A stretch of 64,000 nucleotides of DNA from Lindgomyces ingoldianus (lineage: Eukaryota > Ascomycota > Dothideomycetes > Pleosporales > Lindgomycetaceae): contig NW_022985223.1 in NCBI RefSeq assembly GCF_010093535.1, positions 186,001 to 250,000 of the forward strand, given 5' to 3'. Shown here piece after piece: positions 24,539-35,853 of the stretch. Both the position numbers and the translations under genes were made by a program. Every line of letters begins with the position of its first letter. Position 1 is the first letter of the stretch. The notes beneath the pieces were generated by a model. It ran no database searches. It was given only the letters and a program-made list of their open reading frames with translations, and was not told the origin of the DNA.

Positions 24539-25304
24539 ATGGATGTACGATACGAGAAGATTTGGAAGAATGAACAACGCTTACGATGAAAGGTCTACTA
24601 CTTTTACAGTTACTCTACTGCGGGCTGGATGGGTGCGTATTTATCTCTCCTCTTATCCTAGTACTTCCCCGTACTTCCCGTTGACATTGCAAACTAGCTC
24701 TACAAGCCTTGCCGCTGATCGCATCTCCAACGATGATCGCCACACTCCTGTCACCAACAGTCCGAGAAGCGACGAGTACGTTAAACATTTGTCCGTGCGA
24801 AAGGTTGGGTAGGCTAATATGAGGGCTCAGCTTTGGAGGTCTACTTCTCCCGCACCCTCGGCTTCTCCCTCATCACAATCGGCATCTTGAGTGTCCTACT
24901 CACAGGCTCGGTGCCGCTTTCTAGTCGGCTCACAGAAGGTATAGAAACATCACTCTACCCCAATCCCAACTCCAATCCAACCCTAACCCCTCCCAGCCGG
25001 CGGCACCTCAACCGACGCCTCCGACCCCAAAGCGCCATACGCGCTCCCCACCCTCACCATAACGGCCCTCTTCCACGCCGCCTACGCCTCCTACACCTAC
25101 GCCATGTGGACGCAAACAGGAGTCTTCTCCTTCGGTCTTGGAACCATGGGAAGTGGAGTGCTGTGTGCGATTGGGCTGTGGTGTATTCTGTTTGCGACGA
25201 GTGACGGCAGAATTAGCCGGAAGACGGGTGCGGATAAGAGGACCAGTGGGTTTCCGTTCAAGAATAAGGAGGCGGATAAGAGGAAAGGGAAGAAAGGGAT
25301 GTGA
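24539..25304 (+). CDS. Conserved small membrane protein of unknown function; first exon uncertain
   Basis: Four hydrophobic segments are predicted over exons 24593-24632, 24698-24775, 24831-24938 and 24997-25304. Segments include YSYSTAGWMALQALPLIAS, TLEVYFSRTLGFSLITIGIL with LSVLLTGSVPL, LTITALFHAAYASYTYAMW and GTMGSGVLCAIGLWCILFAT; the tail is basic (KNKEADKRKGKKGM). Frame and splice sites agree for the last four exons. The first part is doubtful: the frame from ATG 24539 runs 16 codons to an in-frame TGA at 24587 and then continues perfectly into the conserved part. Either a 48-bp intron (24545-24592, donor GTACGA, unusual acceptor AAAG) is removed, giving 179 residues, or the gene has a premature stop. 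I do not recognise a named family. Confidence 0.6.
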
Positions 25305-25672
25305 GAACTGGATAAGGAGAGAGCGGTGAGCGAGGGAGTTCTTTGTCCATGCGTGTGGGTCTTGAGGAGATCTGGTGTGGTGCACTGGATGGATGGATTG
25401 AAGAGTTAGGACGAGGCATGGTGCATTCAAGGTGTTTTGTAGAAACAAAAGCGCTGGACTTGCCGAATACATCTGTATATTACCTATCATCAACACGGGA
25501 TTCTAAGTGATACTGCAGCCGAGAAATGTTTCAGCGATTTCGATGCAAATGGCTGGCAGAAGATGGCAGAAGCTGGCAGAACACCGTCCAGGTATGAATT
25601 AGTATGGCTACATAATACAAGATGGTCAAACACCAGCGACTTTGACCGATCAGGTGTTAATAACATGCAACA
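25305..25672. other. Convergent intergenic region
   Basis: Between the 3' ends of the small membrane protein and the zinc-finger gene. A short GGCAGAAGATGGCAGAAGCTGGCAGAA-like triplication lies near 25553-25581 (units GGCAGAAG..). No gene is seen. Confidence 0.4.
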
Positions 25673-27050
25673 TCAAGCCGCTTCTTTCTCCACCTGTTCA
25701 ATTGTCTTCTCGGCCACATCCTGCGGCGCGATTTCCACCGTACGAACCTCTCTCTCAGGCACCCCCTCTCTAACATCCTTTCCCTCTACCAGCCTCTTCA
25801 ACCACTCTTCCTCCCTCCACCACGGCAACCTATCCGCCTTGGGCTTAATCTCCAAAAATTTGCTCGGCGCCACATCCTCTTCCAACAGCCCAATGCTCTC
25901 GGGCTCATCCAGTATCTCCTTTTCCTTTTCCATGCACTGTCGCTTCGTCTGCGCCAGCTCAGCTTCCATGAGGTTCTCCAGAATCAGCTCTTTGGCAACC
26001 CATTCATCTCTCCGCTTCTTCTCTAGAACCTCGGCTTCGGCGCGGAGCTGTTCGCCCTCCTGCGTTGCCCAGTGCAGCTGTCTGCGGAGGAGGCGGAAGA
26101 GGTCTGGTGCCGGGAGGGACAGCTCGTGAGGGGTGAAGTTCATGTCAGGGGGGAATTGGACCATGGCTGGGGCGTTCGGGGACGCGAGGTCTTGCATGTA
26201 CATGACATTGTTGTGCGAGTACTCGGTGTCTGTACTTGGGGGTTGGGTTGAGGCGGCACCTGCGCTGTTGGGAGGGTGGGAGGACGGTGATGCAGGTGTT
26301 GAGCCTTTGTCTTGCTGGTGTCGGGCTTTGTCGCCGAGGACGAGCTTGAGGCGTTGGAATTTGTTTAGGGGGTTTGAGGAGTGGTGTTTTGGGACGGGGT
26401 CGGAGGGGCGCAGTGCTTCGGTTTCGTGGACGGTGCGCATGTGTTTTGCGAGGGCATCGGAGCGCGTGAAGGAGCGGTCGCATTCTGATATCATCAGCTA
26501 CTATGTCATCTGGTATATGGTGTTTGGAAAGGAATGGCTTACCAGGGAGTGTACAATAAAACGGCTTCTCCCTCGTATGGCTCCGCATATGCGCCCTCAA
26601 CGCATATCCACTCGCATGCGGAATCCCCTTGCGAGTACAATCACTCCACTCACAGCTATACTTCTTCTGCCTGACGCCAATATGGTCATCATGCAGATGC
26701 TCAACCAGTTTATCCATGTTCTCCAGATCCCCAGCCTCACAGGCCTCCCACTTACACACCGTGACCTGGTCCTGGCCGTAGTCATCGTCGGCGCTCATCC
26801 CAGGATGGTGTGGAGACGCAGGCACAGAGCCATCGGTATCTTCTGAGAGCTCACCAAAGTCGTCGGCGGCGGCCATGACGGGCGCTGGAGGGTCGGAGTT
26901 TGCACGCAGATTGAGACGGGGCCGTTTGCTGGGACGACCAGACGAGGTGTCGTGGTCGGGGGTGTGTTCGAAGGAGAGCCGGCGGCCTTTGACGTCTTCG
27001 GGGAAGTCGTCGGAGGCATAGTCAGAGAGGTCCGAGTTGGGGGAGTCCAT
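25673..27050 (-). CDS. C2H2 zinc-finger protein, Gli3/Iec1-like
   Basis: Nuclear DNA-binding protein of 439 residues from two exons (27050-26543 and 26484-25673; 57-bp intron). Three fingers lie in residues about 100-190: VCKWEAC...EHLHDDHI, YSCEWSDC...LRAHMRSH and FYCTLPECDRSF...KHMRTVH. The intron falls inside the third finger and splices in frame to ECDRSFTRSDALAKH. The N-terminus is acidic with a basic patch (GRPSKRPRLNLR), a likely nuclear signal. The C-terminal half has a coiled-coil-like helix (EGEQLRAEAEVLEKKRRDEW). The finger block resembles fungal Gli3-type proteins and S. pombe Iec1, an INO80 complex subunit; the link to INO80 is inference. Confidence 0.88.
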
Positions 27051-27559
27051 TGTGGCGGTCAGGTGGTCGGTGATAAGGAGTGCGTGTGATTATGACGCGA
27101 ATGGGCGGGTTGGTAGGAAGTAGATGGAAGGCGCGTCCCACGACTCTACGAGGGCAGTGGTAAGTGCACAGGCCAGGGACAGCGAGATCTTTTTCTTCTG
27201 CACGCTCTCTCTCGCTCCTACACCACAACATTCACAACATTCCCAACCACCACTATTGCTCGCTGGTGTCACCCCCATATCCTATTATTCTGTCAAGGTA
27301 TGTCTCAATTCCTCTTTGTGTCTCTTTTTAGCTCTAGTGATGAAGCAAATTCTGCAATACCGATAATGGACTCTCCACAACGAACATTTCGTGGGCGTCC
27401 GGTGTGGACGAAACAATACACTACACTTGATCTGATCTTTGCTTTCAACCTTCCAAATCTGCGTTCTGAACTTCACCAAGGTAGAAATAAACTGACTATC
27501 AAATCTCATTTTGCAGATGGCTGGTCTTTCCCTCAACCGTCAACTGTTCTTCCACACCT
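27051..27559. other. Promoter of the zinc-finger gene and 3' flank of the aldo/keto reductase
   Basis: Both genes are on the minus strand. The CACAACATTCACAACATTCCCAA-like repeats near 27223-27247 lie in the likely leader of the zinc-finger gene. Nothing else is recognised. Confidence 0.4.
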
Positions 27560-28654
27560 TCATCCCTCTACTGCAGCCATTGCAGCAGGGTGGTATCTGT
27601 CGCCAATAGGCCGGAACCTCTTCAGGATATCGTTCATAACGTCCATATCCTCCTCGCTTAATTGTGCAGGCTTCATGTTCTCTTCAATCCGCTCGGCTGT
27701 GGTCGCTCCGGGAATGGGAAGAATTTCTGGCAGTCCATTCTTCTTGCTGTGAGCCAAGACCCAGCCCATGGCAATCTGCGCTGGTGAACAGCCTTTCTTC
27801 GACGCAACCTTGTCGACCTCCTTGACAAGCTTCAGATTCTCGTCGAAGACATCTGGCTGGAATCGAGGGAATATCTTGAGATGCGAGTCTGCAGGTAAAT
27901 CGTCGTAAGACTTGTACTGGCCGGTCTAGTGAATGTCAGTATTTCAACCTCAAGGCTGCTCCAAAGGCAGACGTACCAAGAACCCGCGCCCAAGAGGTGA
28001 GTACGCTATGATCGGGATATCAAGCTCTGCACATGCTTTCGCTACCCCATTCTCCAAGATCTCTGTCGCCCAAAGCGAGAACTCTACTTCCACTGCCGCG
28101 ATCTTGTGCACCTTTGCAGCGCGGCGAATCGTGTTCGCGTTGACCTCGGACAGACTAATTCCGCCAACCTTGCCGGCTTTGACGTACTCCGCAATATAGC
28201 TAACAGTATCTTCGATTGGTACTTTCTTGTCCACTCTTGCACACTCGAACAGATCGAGAAACTTCTTGCCATCCAGTACCTTCAAGCACTCATCAATGCT
28301 CCTCTGCACGCCTGCCTTGCTACCATCAGTGTTCATCGTACCAGGGACAACGCCGCCCTTGATAGATAAGACAACCTTTTCCGCGTCTTCGGGATACTTG
28401 GTGAAGTATTCATTCAAGAGATGAAGAGAGTTCCGTTCGAGAGATCCATAGATTTCGCCGCCGTTCCAGGCATTGGCTCCTGAGGCGAGGGCAGTGCGCA
28501 TGGCTTTGAAGGACTGCTCCTGTGAAGGTGGTTTAGCTCGCCATGTTAGGCCTGAGGACTGTTAGTGTGGTGACTGGAGGGAGGTGGGGGAGTAAATTGT
28601 ACCCATGAGACCATAGCCAATGGTTCCGACTTCTTTGCCTACGAGCTTGACCAT
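27560..28654 (-). CDS. Aldo/keto reductase, pyridoxal reductase-like
   Basis: NADPH-dependent oxidoreductase of 330 residues; three exons (28654-28603, 28551-27977, 27925-27560). The closest type is the fungal AKR8 group, whose best-known members reduce pyridoxal. The start at 28654 gives MVKLVGKEVGTIGYGLMGLT, the conserved first strand. The catalytic Tyr is in NGGEIYGS, the Lys in VVLSIKGG, and DLFECARVD replaces the usual His strand, as is common in this group. The cofactor loop reads LPIPGATTAERIEENM near the C-terminus. The substrate cannot be fixed from the sequence; other members act on aldehydes and sugars. Confidence 0.9.
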
Positions 28655-29394
28655 TGTGTCCGCTGGAGGTTCGGTGAGTGGATTTTAGATGGGATGTAGT
28701 ATTTCTTGGCCTTGACAAGAACAATCAATGGGTAGTAGGGTAGCTTTCAAGCTGCAAAAACTACCCATCAAGCCTGGCCTAGCACAATTTATATACTCCT
28801 AGACCTACTGTGGTATTACTCACAGGCATCAAGTAAAGCAACAGTGCACGTCGTCAGTGCCCTCCCCTTCTACACCCGCGAAATTTCCGTTCCGTGCAGC
28901 AACCCCACTTCAGCGGGGCTTTCCGCCATCCAATAAATCACGCAGTGACTTCCAGACTAAACAAGGGAGATTGATGGAGTTAAGGAACAGATGTGACGGC
29001 CGATGTAATCCCCGGCGATTTTACTCATGCGGAATGCAGTTCGACGCCTCCGGACCAGAGAAGAGAACGGACGGCTTGGGCCGGGCGATTGTTGGGGGAC
29101 CGGAGATGTGTGGGTGAGTTAAAGTCGGAGGGGGTGTGCTGGTATGCCTGATCTTGGCTTCGACTTCAGCTTCAGCTTCTTCGGTGTTTACTTTGACTTT
29201 CGTGTTTGTTCATTTCTCTCAGCGTCTATATACGAGATGGATGTCGCTATTATGTTGCCTTGCGCTACGTGGTGCGATTATCCTTCTACCCAGGAAAGCC
29301 ATGATTATATGTACGAATTACATCTATCTTCCTATCCTTCTCCGTCCCAACTCTTTACTCCTTACTGTCTCATCTCCATCTCCATATTCATCCA
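28655..29394. other. Aldo/keto reductase promoter and ceramidase 3' flank
   Basis: No gene is supported. An imperfect inverted repeat, CCCCACTTCAGCGGGG, lies at about 28904-28919, roughly 250 bases upstream of the aldo/keto reductase start; its half-sites resemble GCGGGG/CCCC zinc-finger motifs. Confidence 0.4.
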
Positions 29395-31028
29395 CTACCT
29401 CCCCTTCTTCTCCTTCTTCTCCTTCTCTCTCCCCTCCAAATCCCTCAGAACTCTTTTCACTGGCCAAACAAACCCCTCCTCCACTCTATCCGTCTTCCCT
29501 TCCTCCATCGTAATCAAGTATTCCACCAACGCCATTCCAACATACGCGCCAATGCCAGTCAAAATATGCCACCAGCCATGGAGTTCGAGCAGGAAGCCCC
29601 ACGGGAGCCCGAGACGGTGTTTTATAGCTGTGACTTGGCTGCAGAAATGCATGTCGATGTTCCAGACGAAGTAGCCGAAGAGGCCGCTGCCTGGGAAGAA
29701 GGGGCGGGTTAGCAATGCAGACACAGGTCTACCTACCTAGCGGGCTGTGATTTCGGAAGTCCAACGCAACCTCACAAGAGAAAAAATCGGGGGAATTGAA
29801 CGGGGATTTTGTGGAAGAGGAAGAGGAAGAAATGAAGTCACTCAAGTACAAGAGTAAAGTAAGGAAATCAAACTCACCCATCCCCATGGTAGCCAAACCC
29901 CCCAATCTCCTCTTCGCATCAGGATTCGTTACACGTTGGCTTATCAGCCCTCGGATCTTGCGACCCACGATTGCAACCATGATGCCGAAAGTTAGCACGT
30001 GGACCAGGATTTCGTCCGCCCAGCAGTGGTAGACGGATATCGGGATTAGGATCCCGAGTAGTAGAAGTGTTGTGCGTAGGCGTTGTGGTCCAGGGGCGCC
30101 AAAGGTGAGCACTTGGTGGAGGATGGAGCCTGCGGCCAGGAGCATGGAGAGATCGTCGCCTGTGGTAAGGGGTTAGTCATTTTATTGAGAGTTATTGGGA
30201 TTACGAGGAGAGGAGGATTGGGAATGGTGATGTTGAACTAGGGGTTGTAAGGTTGTGTCAAGTTTAGAGAATTGTAGTCGATGTGCGATGGAAATCTCGC
30301 TAGATTCTCCAGATATAAGAAATAGTAGCACAATGAGACTTGATTACGCTTGAAATTTGAAAATCAAAGAAGCCAACTTTTTTTTGGTGGGGGTTCCAGA
30401 GACTCTGATTCCAAGCTCCGAAATGGGCTCGTATGCTCATATCCAGAGCTACATTCACATGATCGATGAGATGCAAACACGACAATTATGAAACTAGAAA
30501 ACCACAAGCTCCGAAATTCGCGAGGAAAGAAAACCACGACAGAGGTGAACAATGACTTACCCATCTGGCTGTGATATTTCAATGTTGCGTGATAGTAACC
30601 TGACAATATGCCCACGCCCACGAGTCCCCAATACGGGAACGCCAACGTCGAGAACAAGCCCCCGTCTTCTCGAGGCTGCACTCGTCTTATTCCATGGATG
30701 CCGTAAATAACTATACCATCAGGCATACATACTCAATAGAATGTGTTTAAGATGTAGGTATGAACGTACTGTAAGTGAGGTTTGTAAGCGTATTCATGAA
30801 TTCACCGATGTACATCGTAATCACATAATCCTACCCTAGCCTCAGCAAACACAAACCCATCAATTGAATGGCCTATAATCAAACCTCTTCACAGAAACTA
30901 CGCATTCATCAATACAGAGCCCAAATCTCAAAACCGCAGATATCCGAGACTTACTTTTGATTTGAATCTGGAGGGCCCCAAACTCCCGTCCCGGGGCTTT
31001 GCGCGTACGGTCTACGGAGGAAGTCCAT
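29395..31028 (-). CDS. Alkaline ceramidase (YPC1/YDC1 family)
   Basis: Endoplasmic reticulum membrane hydrolase that splits (phyto)ceramide into sphingoid base and fatty acid. Six exons (31028-30955, 30897-30885, 30830-30770, 30710-30561, 30159-29878, 29690-29395) encode 291 residues with about seven hydrophobic segments. The N-terminus has the family segment TGVWGPPDS. A 13-nt micro-exon then supplies the conserved FCEE, continued by DYVITMYIGEFMNTLTNLTY. Zinc ligands are visible as His in GYYHATLKYH and as the pair in HGWWHILTG, and the Asp/His pair is in NIDMHFC. The tail is basic (GREKEKKEKKGR), probably on the cytosolic side. Every exon junction keeps frame. This enzyme and the 3-ketodihydrosphingosine reductase at 51-52 kb share the sphingolipid pathway. 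Confidence 0.93.
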
Positions 31029-31608
31029 TGCACGGTTGGTTGTGCAAATGGAGAGATTGAGGGAAAGGAGAAGTTGAGTGAGAATGTGCGGTGTAGAAGC
31101 AGTGGAGTGTTGAGGCTGAAGTTCGGAAGTTTCCATGGTATCAATTGTGGTGTGGTGTGGTGCTGCAGCTTAGAGCTTGGACCAATTACAGACCGGGATC
31201 TTCCGGGGGCCATGCCAGTTTGAGATGGACGGGATTTAGATGTTCGATATCGACAATGGCAGATATGGAGAGGAATGAGTGTTATTTTATATTATTGGAA
31301 AGCTTGGGTAGGTCTGCGCTCTTCTTAAGAGCGCAAGTTCTCACGGTCAGATTCGAACTTGTCTCCCTTCACATAGCATACTGTTCGATTTGAATTTATC
31401 ATATAGTGCAGAGAGAATTGCATATTGAAGATAGTTGAAGCATAGTCAATAAAGAATGCTACTTTAGTCTTCCTTGGGGATATCCAGTGCTCCGGAAATA
31501 GCGCCGGAAATAGCTCCTCGTTTCTGGAATAACACGAACTGGATAGACTTCATCGCTGCAAACAAACCACCGCTTCCGTACTTAAAACAACAAAAAAAGG
31601 AAGAAGAC
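31029..31608. other. Ceramidase promoter region
   Basis: Upstream of the ceramidase start and downstream of the tRNA. No gene or repeat is recognised. Confidence 0.4.
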
Positions 31609-31698
31609 GGGGTTCGCCGAGGATCGAACTCGGGACCTCCTGCATCTAAAAGTTCTCAAAACCCCTAAGCAGGAATCGTACCACTAGACCACGAACCC
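31609..31698 (-). tRNA. tRNA-Pro (AGG) with intron
   Basis: The minus strand folds as a tRNA. The acceptor stem is GGGTTCG (31698-31692) with CGAACCC (31616-31610), the D-arm begins GGTCTAGTGG, and the anticodon stem is CCTGC/GCAGG. The T-arm has GGTCCCGAGTTCGATCCTCGG, with the TTCGATC loop. The anticodon loop reads TTAGGG, giving anticodon AGG, followed by an intron of about 18 nt after position 37 as in other eukaryotic tRNA introns. The mature tRNA would be about 72 nt. It lies about 1.8 kb before the accessory stretch that starts with the sugar transporter. Confidence 0.93.
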
Positions 31699-33537
31699 GC
31701 CGACTGTAGTTATTAGAGAAATCCGAAACCAAAAGTTATATACTGGCGCCAATGAGATATTGGGAAAGCAGGAGCGTATGGGAATGGGCGGTCAATAGTA
31801 GACGGTTAAGCTTGAGCATTTTTTTACCTCAGCAAAGGAACAGCAAACATATATGACTGGTTGAAGGAGAATGAGGGTGGTGAAGCAATGGATTCAAACA
31901 CAATACTAGCACCGCTCCGCCAACGTTGTGATATAATATAAGAGGTCAGGAAAGAGGGAAACGTCTTGGACAAACTCGCTGGTGATGCCTCCACGTGATT
32001 AAGGAATGGTGATACCAACGCTTGCCAGGAGACTGCAATGATCAGAGCCCGGCGCCGTGGTAAGCATCAGGGGTCAGGTTCATCGAGATGGAAACCTGCA
32101 TTATGACTTCCAAGGACCCGGTTTCAGCGACCCAACCAGGTTGTGATATGCTTTTTGAAGATGCTCTCAGTGCCTTATACCTAAGACCTATCATGAGAAA
32201 GAACTCTAGCGAGAGGTGTTAGGATTTAGGAACAGGGCCTAGATAATAGGAGGGCGAGTCAGGTCGAGGAACAGCGAGAGCCGAGAATAATGAGAAGTGA
32301 CTGACGAGAGCACCTTCGCTACCCCACTTGGTTCTGAATACATTCCACTCGCTGGGAAAGCACTTGAAGTGGGTTTGGGCCGGCCCCCTCTCTCCTTCCC
32401 CCCCGGATTTCCTCCTAAAGGCTGCTGTTTGCCCACCTCAGAGACATGCCTTTCCAGTTGAGGGACTTTATATTTTAGAATTCAGTCTAACATTACATGC
32501 TATAGATCGCATCCTTGAGGATTCCCGTATCTAGATAAGGCTCGACGAACACGACAACCAGCAAAGAGTTGAGCGTGTTCAAACGCTAATATCGTTCGTG
32601 GAAGAGCAACTCTCAGGCTTGAGCAGGGGTATACTTTGCAAGAGGCTTCGGCCCTTCTCTTTCCCACTTAAGTGGGTCTGTTTGTCCGAAATGGTTTACT
32701 TGAGTGGTAGAATGGCGTCTAAAACACAGGTTAATATCTTCCTCACAGAACCGTGAGCTCACCGTCGAATCATCAGCCACTGCGAAGAGAACTGACGATG
32801 TGACTTTGACCCAAACGCCGCATTCCCCGCTGCTCTTGGTGGAAAATAGCGCCGAGTATTTAGCTGGGATGGGTGTCAAGAGGTTGGGGTCGCTGGGTTG
32901 GAAGGATGCAGGGAGCTGGGCACTGGTCCGTGTCCAAGGAGGGTTGACTTCAGACGAGCTCTTCCCCGCCATTCAAAGCATCACTAAAACTGCTCAGCGG
33001 TCCCGTCGCACGTCTTTCTCGGCGCTGTGCCGCCACTGCGACTTTAATGTAACATTGAATTTGCAGCGCAAGGAGAGATTGATAGAGAGAGTTCAAGCGT
33101 CGTCTTCAAACTTGGTGCAATCAAGGTGTTGGAGAATTTGGAGCCGTGCACGCCACTGACGGGTGAGGCCACATCCACGATGCTTAATTCATCGTTCCCC
33201 AGATCTGCTGCGATATAATTCCACCAATGGTAAGGCTCCTCCCAACCGTTCGCTGCAATATATCCCGGCTTCCACGATCAACATGACAACTGCATGGAAG
33301 AAGAGCTGACGAATGGCTTGGGGCACCGTTGCAAGACCATGCATCTCGGCACATGCAATTAACCACCACGGAGCTTGCACTCGTTAGGTTGCATGAGGCA
33401 AGACCTCCAGCGGGGGATGGGGCCCCAAGCTCTTATCTCACGCCTGTACAGTATATATGAGCTACGCCGCGCCGACCTTCGTGCGACAGGTAGCTAGGTC
33501 TCTTCTCTTCGCCTAACACCAAGAGCTGCCTGTCACT
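31699..33537. other. 1.8-kb region without a recognisable gene; transporter promoter at the right end
   Basis: Frames are short and unconvincing. The right end is the MFS transporter promoter: a TATATAT box at 33452-33458 about 80 bases before the start codon, and a GCGGGG motif near 33411-33416 that fits the carbon-catabolite repressor CreA consensus (SYGGRG). Both are motif matches only. Confidence 0.45.
33452..33458 (+). promoter_or_regulatory. TATA box of the MFS sugar transporter
   Basis: TATATAT about 80 bases upstream of the transporter ATG at 33538, a normal distance for fungal TATA promoters. Assigned by motif and position only. Confidence 0.5.
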
Positions 33538-35340
33538 ATGAAGCTTCCTTCGCTGCCGAAGATCTACAATGTTTACTTCCTCGCCATGGTGGCCACCATG
33601 GGGGGAATGCTGTTTGGCTTTGATATCTCGTCGATGAGCGCGATCATTGGGACTCCACAGTATCTGTACGTTCTCATTCCCCAAGTAGGGGTTAGCTCAC
33701 TGACGTTATTTCAGCGATTACTTCAACAATCCCGCCGGTGTTGCTCAAGGAGCCATCGGTTCGGCTTTGGCAGCTGGGTCTGTTGTAGGGTCAATCATCG
33801 CTGGACCAATCTCCGACAAAATTGGCCGTCGGGACTCTCTCATGTTCGCATGCCTATGGTGGCTGCTTGGAACCACGGTTCAGGTTGCCTGTAATGGTCG
33901 TGGTATGCTCATCGCTGGACGCGTCTTGAACGGTGTAACGGTCGGGATCACGTCCTCTCAAGTCCCTGTCTACTTAGCAGAAATTTCCAAGCACAGTCAA
34001 CGTGGTGCCATTATTATCATCCAGCAACTCGCTATTGAATGGGGTATTCTATTCATGTGAGCTGCCCTAAAATAATTACCGCGATAACCGCTAACATCCA
34101 GAAAGGTACTTCATTGGTTATGGCTGCTCTTTCATTGGCGGAAGGACAGCTTCATTCCGAACCGCTTGGGGCATCCAATTTGTGCCCTGCGTATTCTTAA
34201 TGATCGGCCTCCCTTTCCTTCCACGATCCCCGCGCTGGCTTGCTAAAATGGACCGAACAGAGGAAGCTATACATGTTTTAGCCAAGATTCAAGCCGGCGG
34301 TAGAATTGACGACCCATATGTTATTGCAGAGTACGAGGAAATTATAACTGTCCTGACTGCAGAACGACTAGCTCCAAAGGGATGGAGGAAGTTCATTTAC
34401 AATGGCATGTGGCGCAGGACTATGGCTGGCTTCACAGTCCAAGCCTGGCAGCAGCTGTCTGGAGCCAACGTCATGACGTATTATGTGGTGTACATCTTCT
34501 ACATGGCGAATCTGACCGGAAACATCAATCTGATCTCTTCTGGAGTTCAATACGCTCTTTTCATTATCTTTTCTACCCTTATGTTCTTTTTCGTCGACAG
34601 GATTGGACGGAGGACCCTATTGGTATGGGGTGCCATTGCTATGGCTTTCTGCCATTTCGTTGTCGGTGGAACTCTCGGTGCCCACTACACCTACGTACCA
34701 GGTAAGTGTCGCCACATTGCGAACTAAATTTGTGATATGCTAACATGCAAACAGAGGGTGTTGCGGGCAACGCAAACGTGGTCATGCGAGTGACTGGTGC
34801 TCCCGCTCACACCGTCATCGCTTTCTCCTACCTCCTCATTATCATCTATGCTCTTACTCTTGCACCCATTTGCTGGGTCTATGCCGCTGAAGTCTGGTCT
34901 CTTGAGACACGAGCTTGGGGTATGGGTATTGCCGCAATTGGGAACTGGCTCTTGTAAGTTTCAGTCATCAAGGATCATGTATACTGCTAATATTCTTTAG
35001 CAACTTTGCCATCGGCCTTTTTATCCCCCCTGCCTTCCTCAACATCAAATGGAAACTCTTTATCGTCTTTGGTGTCCTGTGTCTTGGCGGTGCGATTCAG
35101 TTCTACTTCACATATCCAGAAACTTGCGGCAAGACAATCGAGGAAATCGAAATTCTGTTTAGTAGTGAAGGTCCACATCCATGGAACACTAAGAAAGGCA
35201 ACTCTCGTATTGAGAGAGAAATCGAGGAGGTCGTCAACGCGCAAGCGAAGGGTGAGGCAAGGGCAAGCATTAGCAAAGTTATCGAGGAGGAAAAGATGGC
35301 CATGGCCGAGGCTAAAGAACACAACAAGGAGACGGTCTAG
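33538..35340 (+). CDS. MFS sugar transporter (sugar porter family)
   Basis: Plasma-membrane hexose/pentose porter with twelve predicted helices, 534 residues. Exons are 33538-33665, 33715-34056, 34106-34701, 34755-34953 and 35001-35340. Sugar-porter signatures are GGMLFGFDISSMSAIIGTP in helix 1, GPISDKIGRRDSL between helices 2 and 3, AGRVLNGVTVGITSSQVPVY (R-X-G-G-type region), RSPRWLAKMDR before the central loop, AWQQLSGANVMTYY in helix 7, VDRIGRRTLL, and YPETCGKTIEEIE after helix 12. The intron before 34106 must use an AAAG acceptor to keep frame. The substrate cannot be read directly. The next genes encode a secreted unknown protein and a GH127-like arabinofuranosidase, so an L-arabinose-related sugar is a reasonable guess. 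Confidence 0.94.
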
Positions 35341-35853
35341 ACAAAATGGTGTAAGTTACGCAATACACTTTGTCTATAGGGTGAATTCGAAGGAGAACAT
35401 TTGTGGAATAGGGTAGGGGAAAATTTGAGATTCTTGATAGTACTAATTTAGAACCAATCTCAGCCTTTGGTAGATAGCCGAAGTGAAAGTTCTCTAAGCG
35501 TCCTTTCGTTCTAGCTGGTCGACCTATCTTGAACCTTTTCCAGAGTAATCACGTGGTAGATGCACTACCGAGGTACCAATAAGAAGCCCGGCCTGTGCAC
35601 GACGAGGATCAGATCGACATGGGCTCTTTTGACCTCGCATCTCTTTCTCCCGACATAGACTTAGTCACAACTCCGCTCTTTGCGGAGCACAAGCCTAAAA
35701 CGGTCCCAAGATTGTGTTTTGATCCATAATGCCAATTTCTTGGTTATTTCTAGTCACATCTGTGGTTACAGCCGTTGACTTGGTCCGATCGAGGGTTTAA
35801 GATCATGGCGTCGCATTTGGTTCTTAATTCTCATCGTGTATCTACTCCTAGAC
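35341..35853. other. Intergenic region between transporter and secreted protein gene
   Basis: About 500 bases between same-strand genes. No motif or repeat is called with confidence. Confidence 0.4.

Noticed and set aside
25563..26129. 188-codon Ser-rich plus-strand ORF
   Set aside because: Shadow of the Glu/Leu-rich C-terminal exon of the zinc-finger gene.
28904..28919. CCCC...GGGG inverted repeat as a defined operator
   Set aside because: Similar GCGGGG blocks occur by chance elsewhere (for example 33411 and 42573), and no bound factor can be argued from sequence.
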